Shown in pieces: positions 16,471 to 23,946 of a DNA stretch of 64,000 bases; position 1 is the first letter of the stretch, and each line of letters begins with the position of its first letter. The stretch comes from Fretibacterium fastidiosum. Its GTDB lineage: Bacteria > Synergistota > Synergistia > Synergistales > Aminobacteriaceae. The notes under the pieces were generated by a model. That model saw only the letters and a list, made by a program, of their open reading frames with translations. It did no database searches and was not told the DNA's origin. The position numbers and the translations under genes are program-made. The DNA is taken from assembly GCF_964642095.1 (NCBI RefSeq), contig NZ_OZ209244.1, forward strand, positions 1,178,001-1,242,000, given 5' to 3'.

Positions 16471-16905
16471 ATGGAAGCGCAGGTACTGGAGCGAGATACG
16501 GAGCGTCTGCAGGAAGCACTCGATAGCCTTCCATTCCTGGAGCCGGTCGTCAAGGACACGCTGAAGGAGTTTGTGCTGAGGCTGAAGGAGGCCGAAGGAG
16601 AAAACCTGCTGAGGGTTGTCCTTTTCGGCTCGATGGCACGCGGCGATTTCGATGAGGAATCGGACACGGATGTGTTTGTGCTGCTTAAGGAAGGGACAGA
16701 CATTCAACTTACGGAACGAGTGTGTAACATAGCTGACGATGCAGCTACAAGTATTAGTGATTGTTACGTTTATATTTCACCGTTTATAGAGACAGCTGAT
16801 AGTATTGCTGAAGAGTACAAGGGGATATCGCGGTGGAGGTTTGAACCAGTATTTGATGCAATTCGTGAAGAGGGGGTTGTTTTGTTTGAGTCTGGAGGCC
16901 GATGA
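16471..16905 (+). CDS. mntA: MNT-type nucleotidyltransferase, antitoxin of a MNT/HEPN pair
   Basis: A 144-residue minimal nucleotidyltransferase. The signature is VVLFGSMARGDFDEESDTDVFVLL: Gly53-Ser54 and the metal-binding Asp65 and Asp67. In MNT/HEPN toxin-antitoxin systems this protein inactivates the HEPN RNase by nucleotidylating it (AMPylation in studied examples). The ATG at 16471 is used; the helix N-terminal to the motif is of family type. The HEPN frame overlaps its last 20 bases. All catalytic residues are present, yet the partner gene is broken, so the antitoxin may now be an orphan or serve another locus. Confidence 0.8.
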   Translation: MEAQVLERDTERLQEALDSLPFLEPVVKDTLKEFVLRLKEAEGENLLRVVLFGSMARGDFDEESDTDVFVLLKEGTDIQLTERVCNIADDAATSISDCYVYISPFIETADSIAEEYKGISRWRFEPVFDAIREEGVVLFESGGR

Positions 16906-17328
16906 TCGTAAGGTCATGATTGATCTATATCTTGAAAAATCGGACAGAAAGCTTAAAAAAGCCGAAGATCTGTAAGTTATAGCCCCAGAAGAATCCGTCA
17001 GGGCTTCCTATTACGCTGCTTTTCACGTGACTAAAGCGCTTTTTCTTCAATACGGGTTGGAGACGAGCAAAAAAAGAGGTCATAGAAGCGTCATTTCGTT
17101 GTTCAATGACAAATTTGTCCATGAGGGGATATTTCCAAATGAATTAAAAATGTTTTTGGGGCAGTTAGAGACAGATAGAAACAAAGGCGATTACTCTATC
17201 ACCGAAAGATTACCAATGAACATGCAGCAGTTGCTTTAGGTAAGGCGAGGCGAATTAACTCAGAGCTAAAACATCACATTAAAGAACAGCAGCAACAAGA
17301 AAGCCGTCAGGCCACGGAACAGACGTAG
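16886..17328 (+). pseudogene. hepT: HEPN-domain toxin gene, disrupted by a stop and a frameshift
   Basis: Reading from TTG 16886 (overlapping the MNT stop) gives LSLEADDRKVMIDLYLEKSD and RKLKKAEDL, then TAA at 16973-16975. In the same frame it resumes as ASYYAAFHVTKALFLQYGLE and FVHEGIFPNELKMFLGQLE..GDYSITE. Near 17210 one base is missing relative to the family, because the next frame continues with ITNEHAAVALGKARRINSEL to a stop at 17328. The pattern SYYAAFH..KALL....G....RGH is typical of COG1895-type HEPN proteins paired with MNT. Two independent lesions indicate a true pseudogene. Confidence 0.75.
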
Positions 17329-17576
17329 GATACTCAAGAACAGGTTGCTCAGGTCAACCAAGCTGACCTCGATGTTGAGTCAACGACGGCCCTGCTGAAG
17401 AACCAGCTATAGTGTGGACCCCGGGTGAGATCATAACATTTGCCCGGGCCAGTTGAGGACGCCGACCAGATGATTACCGAGCCAGGAGACATGCTGATCT
17501 TTGCAGCGGGCTTTCCCGTGGTGTACGGCAAGCATACTCTCTCCCCATCGTGGTGCAATGCTTTGTTTTTTTGTTA
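17329..17576. other. Intergenic remnant between HEPN and mazE
   Basis: No intact gene. Short frames include QEQVAQVNQADLDVESTTAL after the HEPN stop, and EDADQMITEPGDMLIFAAGF followed by PVVYGKHT (about 17455-17535), which faintly recalls the last strand-helix of a pyruvate kinase C-terminal domain. Both look like decayed tails of unrelated genes. Confidence 0.3.
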
Positions 17577-17582
17577 TATAAT
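17577..17582 (+). promoter_or_regulatory. Candidate -10 element for mazEF
   Basis: TATAAT lies 39 bases before the mazE ATG in an AT-rich run. The -35 region is weak (TGCAAT near 17554). An autoregulated promoter here would be normal for mazEF. Confidence 0.5.
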
Positions 17583-17621
17583 CAACATGAAAAGTTAAAC
17601 GAAACGATAGGGGGAGATTGA

Positions 17622-17873
17622 ATGTTGCTCACAAGTCGTGTGCATAAAGTGGGAGGTTCGCTGATGATGCCCATCCCATCCAAGATAACGCGAGCACTGT
17701 CCTTGACGCCCGCAACGGAAATGCGATTGGAAGTCCAGAAGGGGCGGATTATCGTTACCCCCTGTGAAAGACCGCCGGAATACTCGCTCCAGCAGCTTGT
17801 TTCCATGACTGATTTCAGTGATCGTGACGCTGCCTGGCTGGATGGCGAGGCGGAGGGGGCCGAGTTGGTTTGA
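17622..17873 (+). CDS. mazE: MazE/AbrB-type antitoxin
   Basis: An 83-residue protein with the swapped-hairpin AbrB fold pattern: TSRVHKVGGSLMMPIPSKIT followed by LEVQKGRIIVTPC. The C-terminal acidic tail (TDFSDRDAAWLDGEAEGAEL) would bind and block the MazF toxin. The ATG at 17622 follows AGGGGGAG. The TGA overlaps the toxin start by four bases, ensuring coupled synthesis. The N-terminal half probably binds the operon promoter. Confidence 0.85.
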   Translation: MLLTSRVHKVGGSLMMPIPSKITRALSLTPATEMRLEVQKGRIIVTPCERPPEYSLQQLVSMTDFSDRDAAWLDGEAEGAELV

Positions 17874-18241
17874 AACGCGGCGATATCTATCGGGTGTGCC
17901 TGAATCCCGTTTCGGGACATGAACAGCAGGGAACGGCAAGGCCGGTTTTGGTCGTTTCTTCTTCCGTCTTCAATAACGCCGCTAACGTTGCTGTTGTAGT
18001 ACCCATCACTCAGGGGGCTGGCGGAAGCGCCTTCTCGCAGAACCTGGGCTTTGCTGTACCGCTTTCTTCTCAGGATGTGAGTGGAGCTGAAGCGATCTCC
18101 GGCATCATTCGGTGTGACCAGCCAAGGGTTTTGGATTTGAAATCTCGTGGAGGCAGAAAGGTCGCTGAGGTTTCCGTTCCAGTCATGGAAGAGGTTCTGG
18201 CTCGGATTGTGACGCTCTTCGACCCCTTCGACCCGGATTGA
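17870..18241 (+). CDS. mazF: MazF-type endoribonuclease toxin
   Basis: A 123-residue PemK/MazF protein, a sequence-specific mRNA endonuclease held inactive by MazE. It begins MKRGDIYRVCLNPVSGHEQQ and then GTARPVLVVSSSVFN, including the conserved Arg of the G-x-x-RPV motif, and continues with VAVVVPITQGAG and GIIRCDQPRVLDL. The TTG start at 17870 overlaps the mazE stop (TTGA). Full length for the family with no lesion, so probably active. It lies next to an integrase stub, which suggests arrival on a mobile element. Confidence 0.9.
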   Translation: MKRGDIYRVCLNPVSGHEQQGTARPVLVVSSSVFNNAANVAVVVPITQGAGGSAFSQNLGFAVPLSSQDVSGAEAISGIIRCDQPRVLDLKSRGGRKVAEVSVPVMEEVLARIVTLFDPFDPD

Positions 18242-18320
18242 GTGGATTCCGAACCTCCAGGCGGACCTGTGAGTTTTCACGGTCTTCCATAATATTCATG
18301 GTATCATAGGCAACCATAAG

Positions 18321-18503
18321 CATCACATCCTGCAGGCGGCGGCCGGGCTGTCGCTTGACCTCTCCGCCCACTCCCTGCGCTCCGGGTTTCTCACGACGAC
18401 GAGCCGGCAGGGGAAGACGGAACGGTCCATCCAGGCCCTGCGAGGGTACTTCCGTCGCGAGGACGCCATAGAAGACAATGCCGCCAGAGGTATAATGACC
18501 TGA
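18321..18503 (+). pseudogene. Tyrosine recombinase/integrase C-terminal fragment
   Basis: The 60 codons read HHILQAAAGLSLDLSAHSLR then SGFLTTTSRQGKTERSIQALRGYFRREDAIEDNAARGIMT and a stop. This is the C-terminal box of a tyrosine recombinase: HSLRSGF holds the H-x-x-R pair and LRGYFRR holds the nucleophile Tyr. No start codon or N-terminal part is present upstream; mazF ends 80 bases before. It is a truncated integrase marking a former integration site. Confidence 0.75.
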
Positions 18504-18623
18504 ACGCTTGATGGTATAATAATGAATGAAGTCCCGCCCAGGAGAGGTTGGACGGGGTTGTTTCTTGGGCTGCCGAAGTGAGGCCGATTTCCCCACCTCG
18601 GACTTACGCCCTAACGTGAGGGA

Positions 18624-18707
18624 TTACGCTTTGAAGAGCCGAATCAGTTCGGCGAGGGCTCGTGCGAGTGCTGCTAACGCTCGCACGAGCTTTGTTATTC
18701 TCTCCAC
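18624..18707 (-). CDS. Possible 27-residue amphipathic peptide
   Basis: From GTG at 18707 with AAGGGGGTGA just upstream, the frame encodes MERITKLVRALAALARALAE and LIRLFKA. It is a continuous basic amphipathic helix with no Pro or Gly. Peptides of this kind include type I toxins and holin-like peptides. Its middle coincides with an 11-bp inverted repeat (18658-18690), so the coding pattern may simply reflect the palindrome. Low confidence. Confidence 0.25.
   Translation of the reverse strand: MERITKLVRALAALARALAELIRLFKA
18658..18697 (+). terminator. Hairpin with 11-bp perfect stem and T-rich tail
   Basis: GCTCGTGCGAG (18658-18668) pairs with CTCGCACGAGC (18680-18690) around an 11-base loop and is followed by TTTGTTATT. 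On the plus strand this resembles a terminator downstream of mazEF and the integrase stub. Confidence 0.5.
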
Positions 18708-19326
18708 GCTATCACCCCCTTTCGGGGGGATGCCCCAAGCAGCTTCGCTCGATGTCCTGAGCGCCTCTCCTGCCTTCTATTCTAGCGCATCATGACGCAA
18801 AGTGCTGAAGGCTAACCAAGCCTGGATAAATATGAGAGTGGCTTATCTTATACCAAATCGCGTCTAATGTGGATTGCCTCCCCTAAGGGGAGGTGCCGCC
18901 AAGGGCGGCGGAGGGGTTCAGCCAGACGACCGGCCTCACGCAAGCCGATCTTTGGGGAGGATTGCGGCGGCCGGTTGGTCGGCTGAGGGCGAAGGAAGTC
19001 CGGGGGACTTCCGTAGCTCGGCCAGACGACACGACTTACGGACGCCGACAGGCGGTCGGCGTCGTGTCGGTCGGCTGAGCCGAAGCAAGGCAATGGATTG
19101 CCTTGTGGAGGCGTTGACCGGGAATGTCAGACAGGCGCGTCTTATGAAAAACACCCCTCCCCTTCGGGGAGCCTTCCGGCTGCCGTTCGCCCTTGCTCAT
19201 GGGCCGTCAGTCCCAGCCCCTTCGGGGCAGCCCCCCTGCAGGTGTCAGGCGACAGTATAAACTGACCCATAGGCGACAGAGGAAACTGACCCACCCTCAG
19301 AGGAAAGATGAGGGGAGGGGTTTTGT

Positions 19327-20634
19327 ATGGTTCAGCGTTCTGCCAAACTGTTGAGTGGAACAACCCTACAGTTGGCAGGTGAGGGAGCTATCAAACATCA
19401 GGACGAAGTTTCAGCCATGCTGCGGCTTCATTCTCAGGGATGGAGCATCCACAAATTATCGAGGGAGTTCTCCATGAGCCGGGTTACGGTTCGTAAATAC
19501 CTCCGCAACGGCGGAGTTGTGAAGTACAACCTTACGGACAAGCGTGTTTTTCAGGGAGCCCTTCGGGGTCACGAGGACTGGCTCCACGAGAAATTTTTTC
19601 AGCACGGCGGTAATGCCGACGTTATCCGGCAGGAGTTGGAGTCGGAGAAGGGGATAGCCGTTTCGCTGCGTACGGTAGAGCGTGCAGTGCAGGCGCATCG
19701 TGAGGTTTTAGGCCGGGAGGCTTTAGCAACCGTTCGCTTTGAGACGCCCCCAGGCCATCAAATGCAGATAGACTTTGGAGAGAAGAGAGTCCTGATAGGG
19801 GGGGCTGAGGTCAAGGTGCACTTTTTTGTCTCGAAGCTTGGGTACTCCCGTCGTCTCTACGTTAAAGCCTTCGAGCATGAGAACCAACAGGCTTGGTTTC
19901 AGGGGATGGAGGATTCCTTTGCGTATTTTGGAGGAGTTCCTGCGGAGGTTTTGACGGACAATCCCCGGGCTTTGGTCACAGAGCACAACCCCAGGACACG
20001 AGAGCTTTTGCTGAACGAGAAGTTCAAAGCGTTTGCAGATTATTGGGGCTTCACCCCACGGGCTTGCGCGCCCTTCCGGGCCCGCACGAAGGGAAAGGTG
20101 GAGAACGGGGTCCGTTACGTGAAGCGGAACTGCATCGCGGGTCGGGAGTTCTCAAGCTGGTCGGATATGGAACGGCATATTGCGAACTGGCTTCGTACGG
20201 AGTCGGACGGGCGGGTGTTGACAGATGCCTCGGACACGCCGTTGTGCCGTTTTGAGTCGACGGAGAGAGCAGCGCTCCGGCCCGCTCATGGCAGAGCCCC
20301 GTTTGTCCAGGTCCGGGAGTATGTGAGGAAGGTGCCCTCGGACGCCCATGTGGTTGTGGACACGAACCGTTACAGTGTGCCGTGGTCGGCCATCGGCAAA
20401 CGTGTCCAGGTGCAGGTTACAGAAGCGGAGGTCGTGATTTACCAGTCTGACGGTACGGAGTTGGCGCGGCATGTCCTGCAGCCCGGCACGCACCAGAAGA
20501 GCACGGACAAGGAGCACCTTAGAGGAATTATGTATTGTGGTGGGGAGGGGGAAAGCTCCTCTTTGCGCGTGGTCACGACAGATTCCTTGAGCCGTCCGCT
20601 GAGTGAGTACGAAGAAGCAGTGCAGGCGTCATGA
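19327..20634 (+). CDS. istA: IS21-family transposase IstA
   Basis: A 435-residue DDE transposase. An N-terminal helix-turn-helix (WSIHKLSREFSMSRVTVRKYL, about 39-59) precedes the catalytic core: Asp149 in QIDFGEKR, Asp211 in EVLTDNPRALV and Glu259 in GKVENGVRYVKR. The C-terminal beta-barrel (RYSVPWSAIGKRVQVQVTEAEVVIYQ) is of family type. The ATG at 19327 is used. Its TGA overlaps the istB ATG by four bases. Acts with IstB in cut-and-paste or copy transposition of the surrounding element. Confidence 0.95.
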   Translation: MVQRSAKLLSGTTLQLAGEGAIKHQDEVSAMLRLHSQGWSIHKLSREFSMSRVTVRKYLRNGGVVKYNLTDKRVFQGALRGHEDWLHEKFFQHGGNADVIRQELESEKGIAVSLRTVERAVQAHREVLGREALATVRFETPPGHQMQIDFGEKRVLIGGAEVKVHFFVSKLGYSRRLYVKAFEHENQQAWFQGMEDSFAYFGGVPAEVLTDNPRALVTEHNPRTRELLLNEKFKAFADYWGFTPRACAPFRARTKGKVENGVRYVKRNCIAGREFSSWSDMERHIANWLRTESDGRVLTDASDTPLCRFESTERAALRPAHGRAPFVQVREYVRKVPSDAHVVVDTNRYSVPWSAIGKRVQVQVTEAEVVIYQSDGTELARHVLQPGTHQKSTDKEHLRGIMYCGGEGESSSLRVVTTDSLSRPLSEYEEAVQAS

Positions 20635-21413
20635 GCAAGGTTATTGACGAGGAGCATTTCATGAGTCTGCTGGGTCGTCTGAAGCTGACTGGCATTCGAG
20701 AGAATCTGGATACTTTGTTGGACGCAGCGTCCAAGGAGGGGCTGAGCTACCGCGAGGTTTTGTACCGTCTTTGCTGCGAGGAGGCGCGGCATAAGGACAT
20801 CCGTCGAATCCAGATGGGGCTGAGGATCGCCCACTTCCCGTGTGTGAGGACGCTTGATGGTTTCGATTGGGGATCGAGTTCAGCGGACCGTCGTCAGCTT
20901 GAGGAGCTGAGTCACTGTCGGTGGGTGGCGAATGGGGACAGTTTGCTTTTTCTGGGACCGCCCGGAGTGGGTAAAACGCATCTGGCTATAGCTCTGGGCA
21001 GAGCGTCGATAGAGCGGGGCTACTCGGTTCTGTTCACCACGGCGGTTGCCTTGCTGGCGAGTCTGAGCAAGAGCAAGAATGAGCTTCGTCTTGAGGAGCG
21101 GTTGTCCTTTTTCAGCAAGCCGAAGCTGCTGATAGTAGACGAGCTGGGTTACCTTCCCCTTGAGCGCGAAAGCGCGCACCTGTTTTTTCAGCTTGTGTCC
21201 AGGAGATACGAGAGGGGCAGCCTTCTTCTGACGAGTAACCGGAGCGTATCGGAATGGGGGGACGTGTTTGGAGACAACGTCGTGGCCACTGCAACTTTAG
21301 ACCGCCTGCTGCACCACTCGACGGTGGTGACGCTTCGGGGGGACAGTTATCGGCTGCTTGAAAAGCGCCGTTCGGGCTTAATGCGAAAGGAGCAGGATAT
21401 CGCAGGACAATGA
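20631..21413 (+). CDS. istB: IS21-family helper ATPase IstB
   Basis: A 260-residue AAA+ ATPase related to DnaC that selects target DNA and activates IstA. Walker A is FLGPPGVGKTHLAIALG (Gly109-Thr116), Walker B is LLIVDELGYLPL, and sensor 1 falls in LLLTSNRSVSEWGDVF. The ATG overlaps the istA stop. Full length for the family. The right IS end lies 64 bases beyond the stop. Confidence 0.95.
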   Translation: MSKVIDEEHFMSLLGRLKLTGIRENLDTLLDAASKEGLSYREVLYRLCCEEARHKDIRRIQMGLRIAHFPCVRTLDGFDWGSSSADRRQLEELSHCRWVANGDSLLFLGPPGVGKTHLAIALGRASIERGYSVLFTTAVALLASLSKSKNELRLEERLSFFSKPKLLIVDELGYLPLERESAHLFFQLVSRRYERGSLLLTSNRSVSEWGDVFGDNVVATATLDRLLHHSTVVTLRGDSYRLLEKRRSGLMRKEQDIAGQ

Positions 21414-21482
21414 ACAGGGCTCAAGGGGGGTCAGTTTTCGATGTCGCCCATGGGTCAATTTTGCATGTCGCTTGACAGCAGG

Positions 21483-21626
21483 GGGGGCCTTTCTTGCCCT
21501 TCTTTAAACGCGAATTGGTATTAATTGCCCCCGGTCGCCGTTTATGGCGTGTCGGGGCCGCCCACAGGGCGTGCTTTTAAGTACTGTTTAATAGGCAGGT
21601 CGGCCAGGTTCCAGCGCTTGTGCTTT
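21483..21626. other. Right end of repeat copy A and short spacer to fic
   Basis: 21483-21520 is the right tail of repeat copy A. Beyond it, on the minus strand, a frame reads RICEKHKRWNLADLPIKQYL and stops, out of frame with fic; it may be the tail of a longer ancestral C-terminus or chance. No other gene is visible. Confidence 0.3.
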
Positions 21627-22703
21627 TCACAGATGCGCGGGAGATGCAATATTCTTACCCTGTATTATCCCGCGTTCCACAAGAGTGTTCCACACGTCCC
21701 ATGGATCTTCGTCCCCGGCGTCCCTCACGTTGCGCGAAGCGTCAAAGGGGGTCCATATCTTTCGCTCGGGCTCCAGGGCCATCGTTTTAAGCATCGCACG
21801 TCCCAGAGGCGTGATCGGCGTCCCAGAAGCCTCAGCAATGGAGATAACGGCCTCCATGTTCTTAACGGACTTCATGCGTATCACAGCCTTGTCCAACACA
21901 TCAGACTGCATGTGTGCCATCAGCATTACGAACCTCTGGATTCCGTTCTCCTCCGGAAGTTGATCAAGTGCCCGATAGTACTGAGAGAGCCCCTGATAGA
22001 TTACGGAGGACATGCTATAGGGCCTATAGGGGTCACCCATGCTAGGGGCCATCGCCTTATCCGCTAAAAGCCGTGCCATACGCCCATTACCATCCTCAAA
22101 GGGATGAATGACGACAAAAAAGGCATGACCAAGGGCAGCCCCGATCGATGCGGGGAGCGTGACGCGCTCATCGTTCCACCATCGGCAGAATTGATCCATC
22201 AGAGCTGGAACCTTCTCCGCGGGAGGTGCTTCATAGACGACATTCTGCTGCGCATCCCGTATGTATTCCGAAGTGCTTCTGAACTTTCCCCAGGTCCCAC
22301 GCTTCTCCGTTTTCAGCATAGCGTGAGCCTCCTCCAGTTTTTCCCGGGACAACGTTTCTCTGTCATTCAGTAGAAATAACGCTGCTTGAACGGCTCTATC
22401 CTCTCGGTCCGTCCTTGACATGCTGGAGGGCTTCCAATCCGGGATGTCCATGTTCAGACGCTTCATGATCGACGAACGAAGGAGGTCCTCATCCAACTTC
22501 TCACCCTCGATGGCATAGCTGCAGTACAGATTGTCTGTCATAGACTGAACGATCGTCGTCTCATAGAGCTCAATTCCCATATCGTCCAACAGCTTCCTTT
22601 CACGTTCCGCAAGCTGATTGGCGAACGCATACGTCTCATCGCTGAATACAGGCGTTGAAAGCCAGTTGGGCTGCTGCCAAAACCAGCGTTGTCTCTCTGC
22701 CAT
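21627..22703 (-). CDS. Fic family protein (AMP-transferase type) with N-terminal DUF4172-like region
   Basis: A 358-residue Fic-domain enzyme, which typically transfers AMP from ATP to a Ser, Thr or Tyr of a target protein. The catalytic motif is HPFEDGNGRMAR at residues 200-211 (H-x-F-x-D-G-N-G-R-x-x-R complete). An inhibitory helix of the S-x-x-x-E-G type is present N-terminal to it (SYAIEG, residues 62-67), so it is a class II, self-inhibited Fic. The opening RWFWQQPNWLSTPVFSDETY resembles DUF4172. The ATG at 22703 has GGAAGGAGG upstream. It is last in an operon with two upstream genes, and lower in GC than the core genome. Confidence 0.9.
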   Translation of the reverse strand: MAERQRWFWQQPNWLSTPVFSDETYAFANQLAERERKLLDDMGIELYETTIVQSMTDNLYCSYAIEGEKLDEDLLRSSIMKRLNMDIPDWKPSSMSRTDREDRAVQAALFLLNDRETLSREKLEEAHAMLKTEKRGTWGKFRSTSEYIRDAQQNVVYEAPPAEKVPALMDQFCRWWNDERVTLPASIGAALGHAFFVVIHPFEDGNGRMARLLADKAMAPSMGDPYRPYSMSSVIYQGLSQYYRALDQLPEENGIQRFVMLMAHMQSDVLDKAVIRMKSVKNMEAVISIAEASGTPITPLGRAMLKTMALEPERKIWTPFDASRNVRDAGDEDPWDVWNTLVERGIIQGKNIASPAHL

Positions 22704-22740
22704 GGTGAAAAGCCTCCTTCCGTTTAGATCGGTCACTTCT

Positions 22741-23568
22741 CTATCGGTACAGCGACCTGGACTGCTTCTGTACAATGGGGTCCAGCTTTGCCTTGGCGCC
22801 GTCTTTGGAGTAGGTGATCTTCAGGTCCTGCCCCTGTTCCGGCACTGTTTCCAGCTTCTCAAGCCTGTGAACGGTGAAGAGCTTGGAGGCGGTTTGCTGG
22901 ATGCACCTGCCGTGTTCTGCGTCTATGCGGATGATCTTGCCGGTGAACCACTGGCCTTTGGTGTAGGGATGGAGGTGTATCGTTGGCTCCTGGACGCCGG
23001 TGTCCTCCGTGATCATACCGGCAAGCTCGCCGGACACGGCTTCTGGCATCAACGCCTCGCGTTGGCGTTCCCGGCAGATGAGGATGACGGCACGAAGGTT
23101 CTCCTGCCGCGCCGCAAAAAAGTCCTTCTCCTCCGGCTCGCTGAAGCCGTTTTTCGCACTGCCGAGGTACTTGATCTGCCGGTTGCAGTTCGTCTCAAAG
23201 GGCTCGCCTTTAGGCAGGTTGTCCGGGTTCACGCCGAGAACTTTAAGGCGCTCGAAGTGCGCCTGGTATCCCTTCACGTCCAAAATGTCGTCCAGAGAAC
23301 CGCGAATGGCCATATTCTCGACGATCTGCTTGTCGTACCGTGCCTCATCGTCCGGCGTGTTTGCGTAGAGCGCCTTTTCGAGGTTGATGCAGAGCTGTTC
23401 GGTATCCAGCATATCGGAGACGTTGCCGGTTCCGGCAACGTCTCGCAATGTGGCGGTGGCGTCAACTAGCAACCGATCTCGATTTTTTTTAGTAGAGGCC
23501 TTTCTAAGTTTTTGTTCTGATTTCACAAATTTAATTGAGCTATTGAGAAGTTTTGTGATGTTAGCCAT
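22741..23568 (-). CDS. Protein with C-terminal KfrB-like domain
   Basis: A 275-residue protein. The C-terminus (about residues 200-270: YTKGQWFTGKIIRIDAEHGR, CIQQ...FTVHRLEKLETVPEQGQDLKITYSKDG) matches the small beta domain seen at the end of plasmid KfrB-like and relaxase-associated proteins. The N-terminal 190 residues are helical and unrecognised (DKQIVENMAIRGSLDDILDV, FERLKVLGVNPDNLPKGEPF). It overlaps the upstream 82-residue gene by eight bases and precedes fic by 37 bases. Context suggests plasmid or ICE origin; function unknown. Confidence 0.6.
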   Translation of the reverse strand: MANITKLLNSSIKFVKSEQKLRKASTKKNRDRLLVDATATLRDVAGTGNVSDMLDTEQLCINLEKALYANTPDDEARYDKQIVENMAIRGSLDDILDVKGYQAHFERLKVLGVNPDNLPKGEPFETNCNRQIKYLGSAKNGFSEPEEKDFFAARQENLRAVILICRERQREALMPEAVSGELAGMITEDTGVQEPTIHLHPYTKGQWFTGKIIRIDAEHGRCIQQTASKLFTVHRLEKLETVPEQGQDLKITYSKDGAKAKLDPIVQKQSRSLYR

Positions 23569-23809
23569 TCAACCACTCCTGCCCAAATAACTTAACGGCA
23601 TCGTTGAGATTGTATCCTCCCTCTTTCAATATACCAATTCCTAAAGTGCGCTTTATCCCATCGGCAAAGATCGGATCAACAGGAAGGGTACGCCAGAGAC
23701 GATCGGCCTCCTCCTTCTCTCCTCTGTCTTCAAGTGCGTAAGCCTCGTCCATAATCCTGTCCTGTTCCTCATCCGACATCGTGGACACAAAATCCTTCGG
23801 CAACAGCAT
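23561..23809 (-). CDS. Small acidic protein, first gene of the fic operon
   Basis: An 82-residue protein starting MLLPKDFVSTMSDEEQDRIM, rich in Asp and Glu, with helix-forming repeats (DEAYALEDRGEKEEADRLWRTL) and a conserved-looking tail (LGIGILKEGGYNLNDAVKLF). An AAACGGAGG site precedes the ATG at 23809. Overlaps the KfrB-like gene by eight bases. I do not recognise a family; it could be an antitoxin-like or regulatory subunit of the Fic operon. Confidence 0.55.
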   Translation of the reverse strand: MLLPKDFVSTMSDEEQDRIMDEAYALEDRGEKEEADRLWRTLPVDPIFADGIKRTLGIGILKEGGYNLNDAVKLFGQEWLNG

Positions 23810-23946
23810 GTGTCATTCCTCCGTTTCAAAGTACCACTCTTAACACTATTCTACCGCCACGCCGTCGGGAAAAGGATGTCCCTCTGAACGAAGATCATAA
23901 TTATAGTGGTCCCCATTTGGAGGACCAGGGGAAGGGTTAGGGTTAA

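Larger units (their letters stand above)
19243..21477 (+). mobile_element. Complete IS21-family insertion sequence
   Basis: 2,235 bp with ends TGTCAGGCGACA (left) and TGTCGCTTGACA (right), which are near-perfect inverted repeats, and further subterminal repeats containing CATAGGCGACA/CATGGGCGACA and ACTGACCC. The element is flanked by a 5-bp direct repeat GCAGG at 19238-19242 and 21478-21482. Removing the IS and one GCAGG restores exactly the sequence of the uninterrupted repeat copy at 62 kb (CCCCCCTGCAGGGGGGGCC). Both istA and istB are intact, so the insertion is probably recent and may still be mobile. Confidence 0.95.
18851..21520 (+). repeat. MITE-like modular repeat, copy A, split by IS21-family element
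   Basis: Left end TACCAAATCGCGTCTAA at 18851; right end ...TTTAAACGCGAATTGGTA at 21520, giving imperfect terminal inverted repeats. Without the inserted IS the copy is about 430 bp. Inside are stem-loop modules in the order X (18922-18986, arms CCGGCC...GGCCGG), Y (18987-19021, GGAAGTCC GGG GGACTTCC) and Z (19022-19078, CGACACGAC...GTCGTGTCG), then the palindrome CAAGGCAATGGATTGCCTTG, then the CCCCTTCGGGG-containing tail. Same-family copies lie at 23947-24375 (inverted) and 62040-62371. No protein coding is likely; frames within it recur only because the DNA recurs. Confidence 0.85.

Noticed and set aside
17455..17540. Possible pyruvate kinase C-terminal fragment
   Set aside because: Only about 25 residues are reminiscent; too short to call beyond an intergenic remnant.
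19082..19260. Frames reading MDCLVEALTGNVRQARLMKN in several repeat copies
   Set aside because: The peptide recurs only because the repeat DNA recurs; it has no start signal, crosses stem-loops and is also open in other frames.
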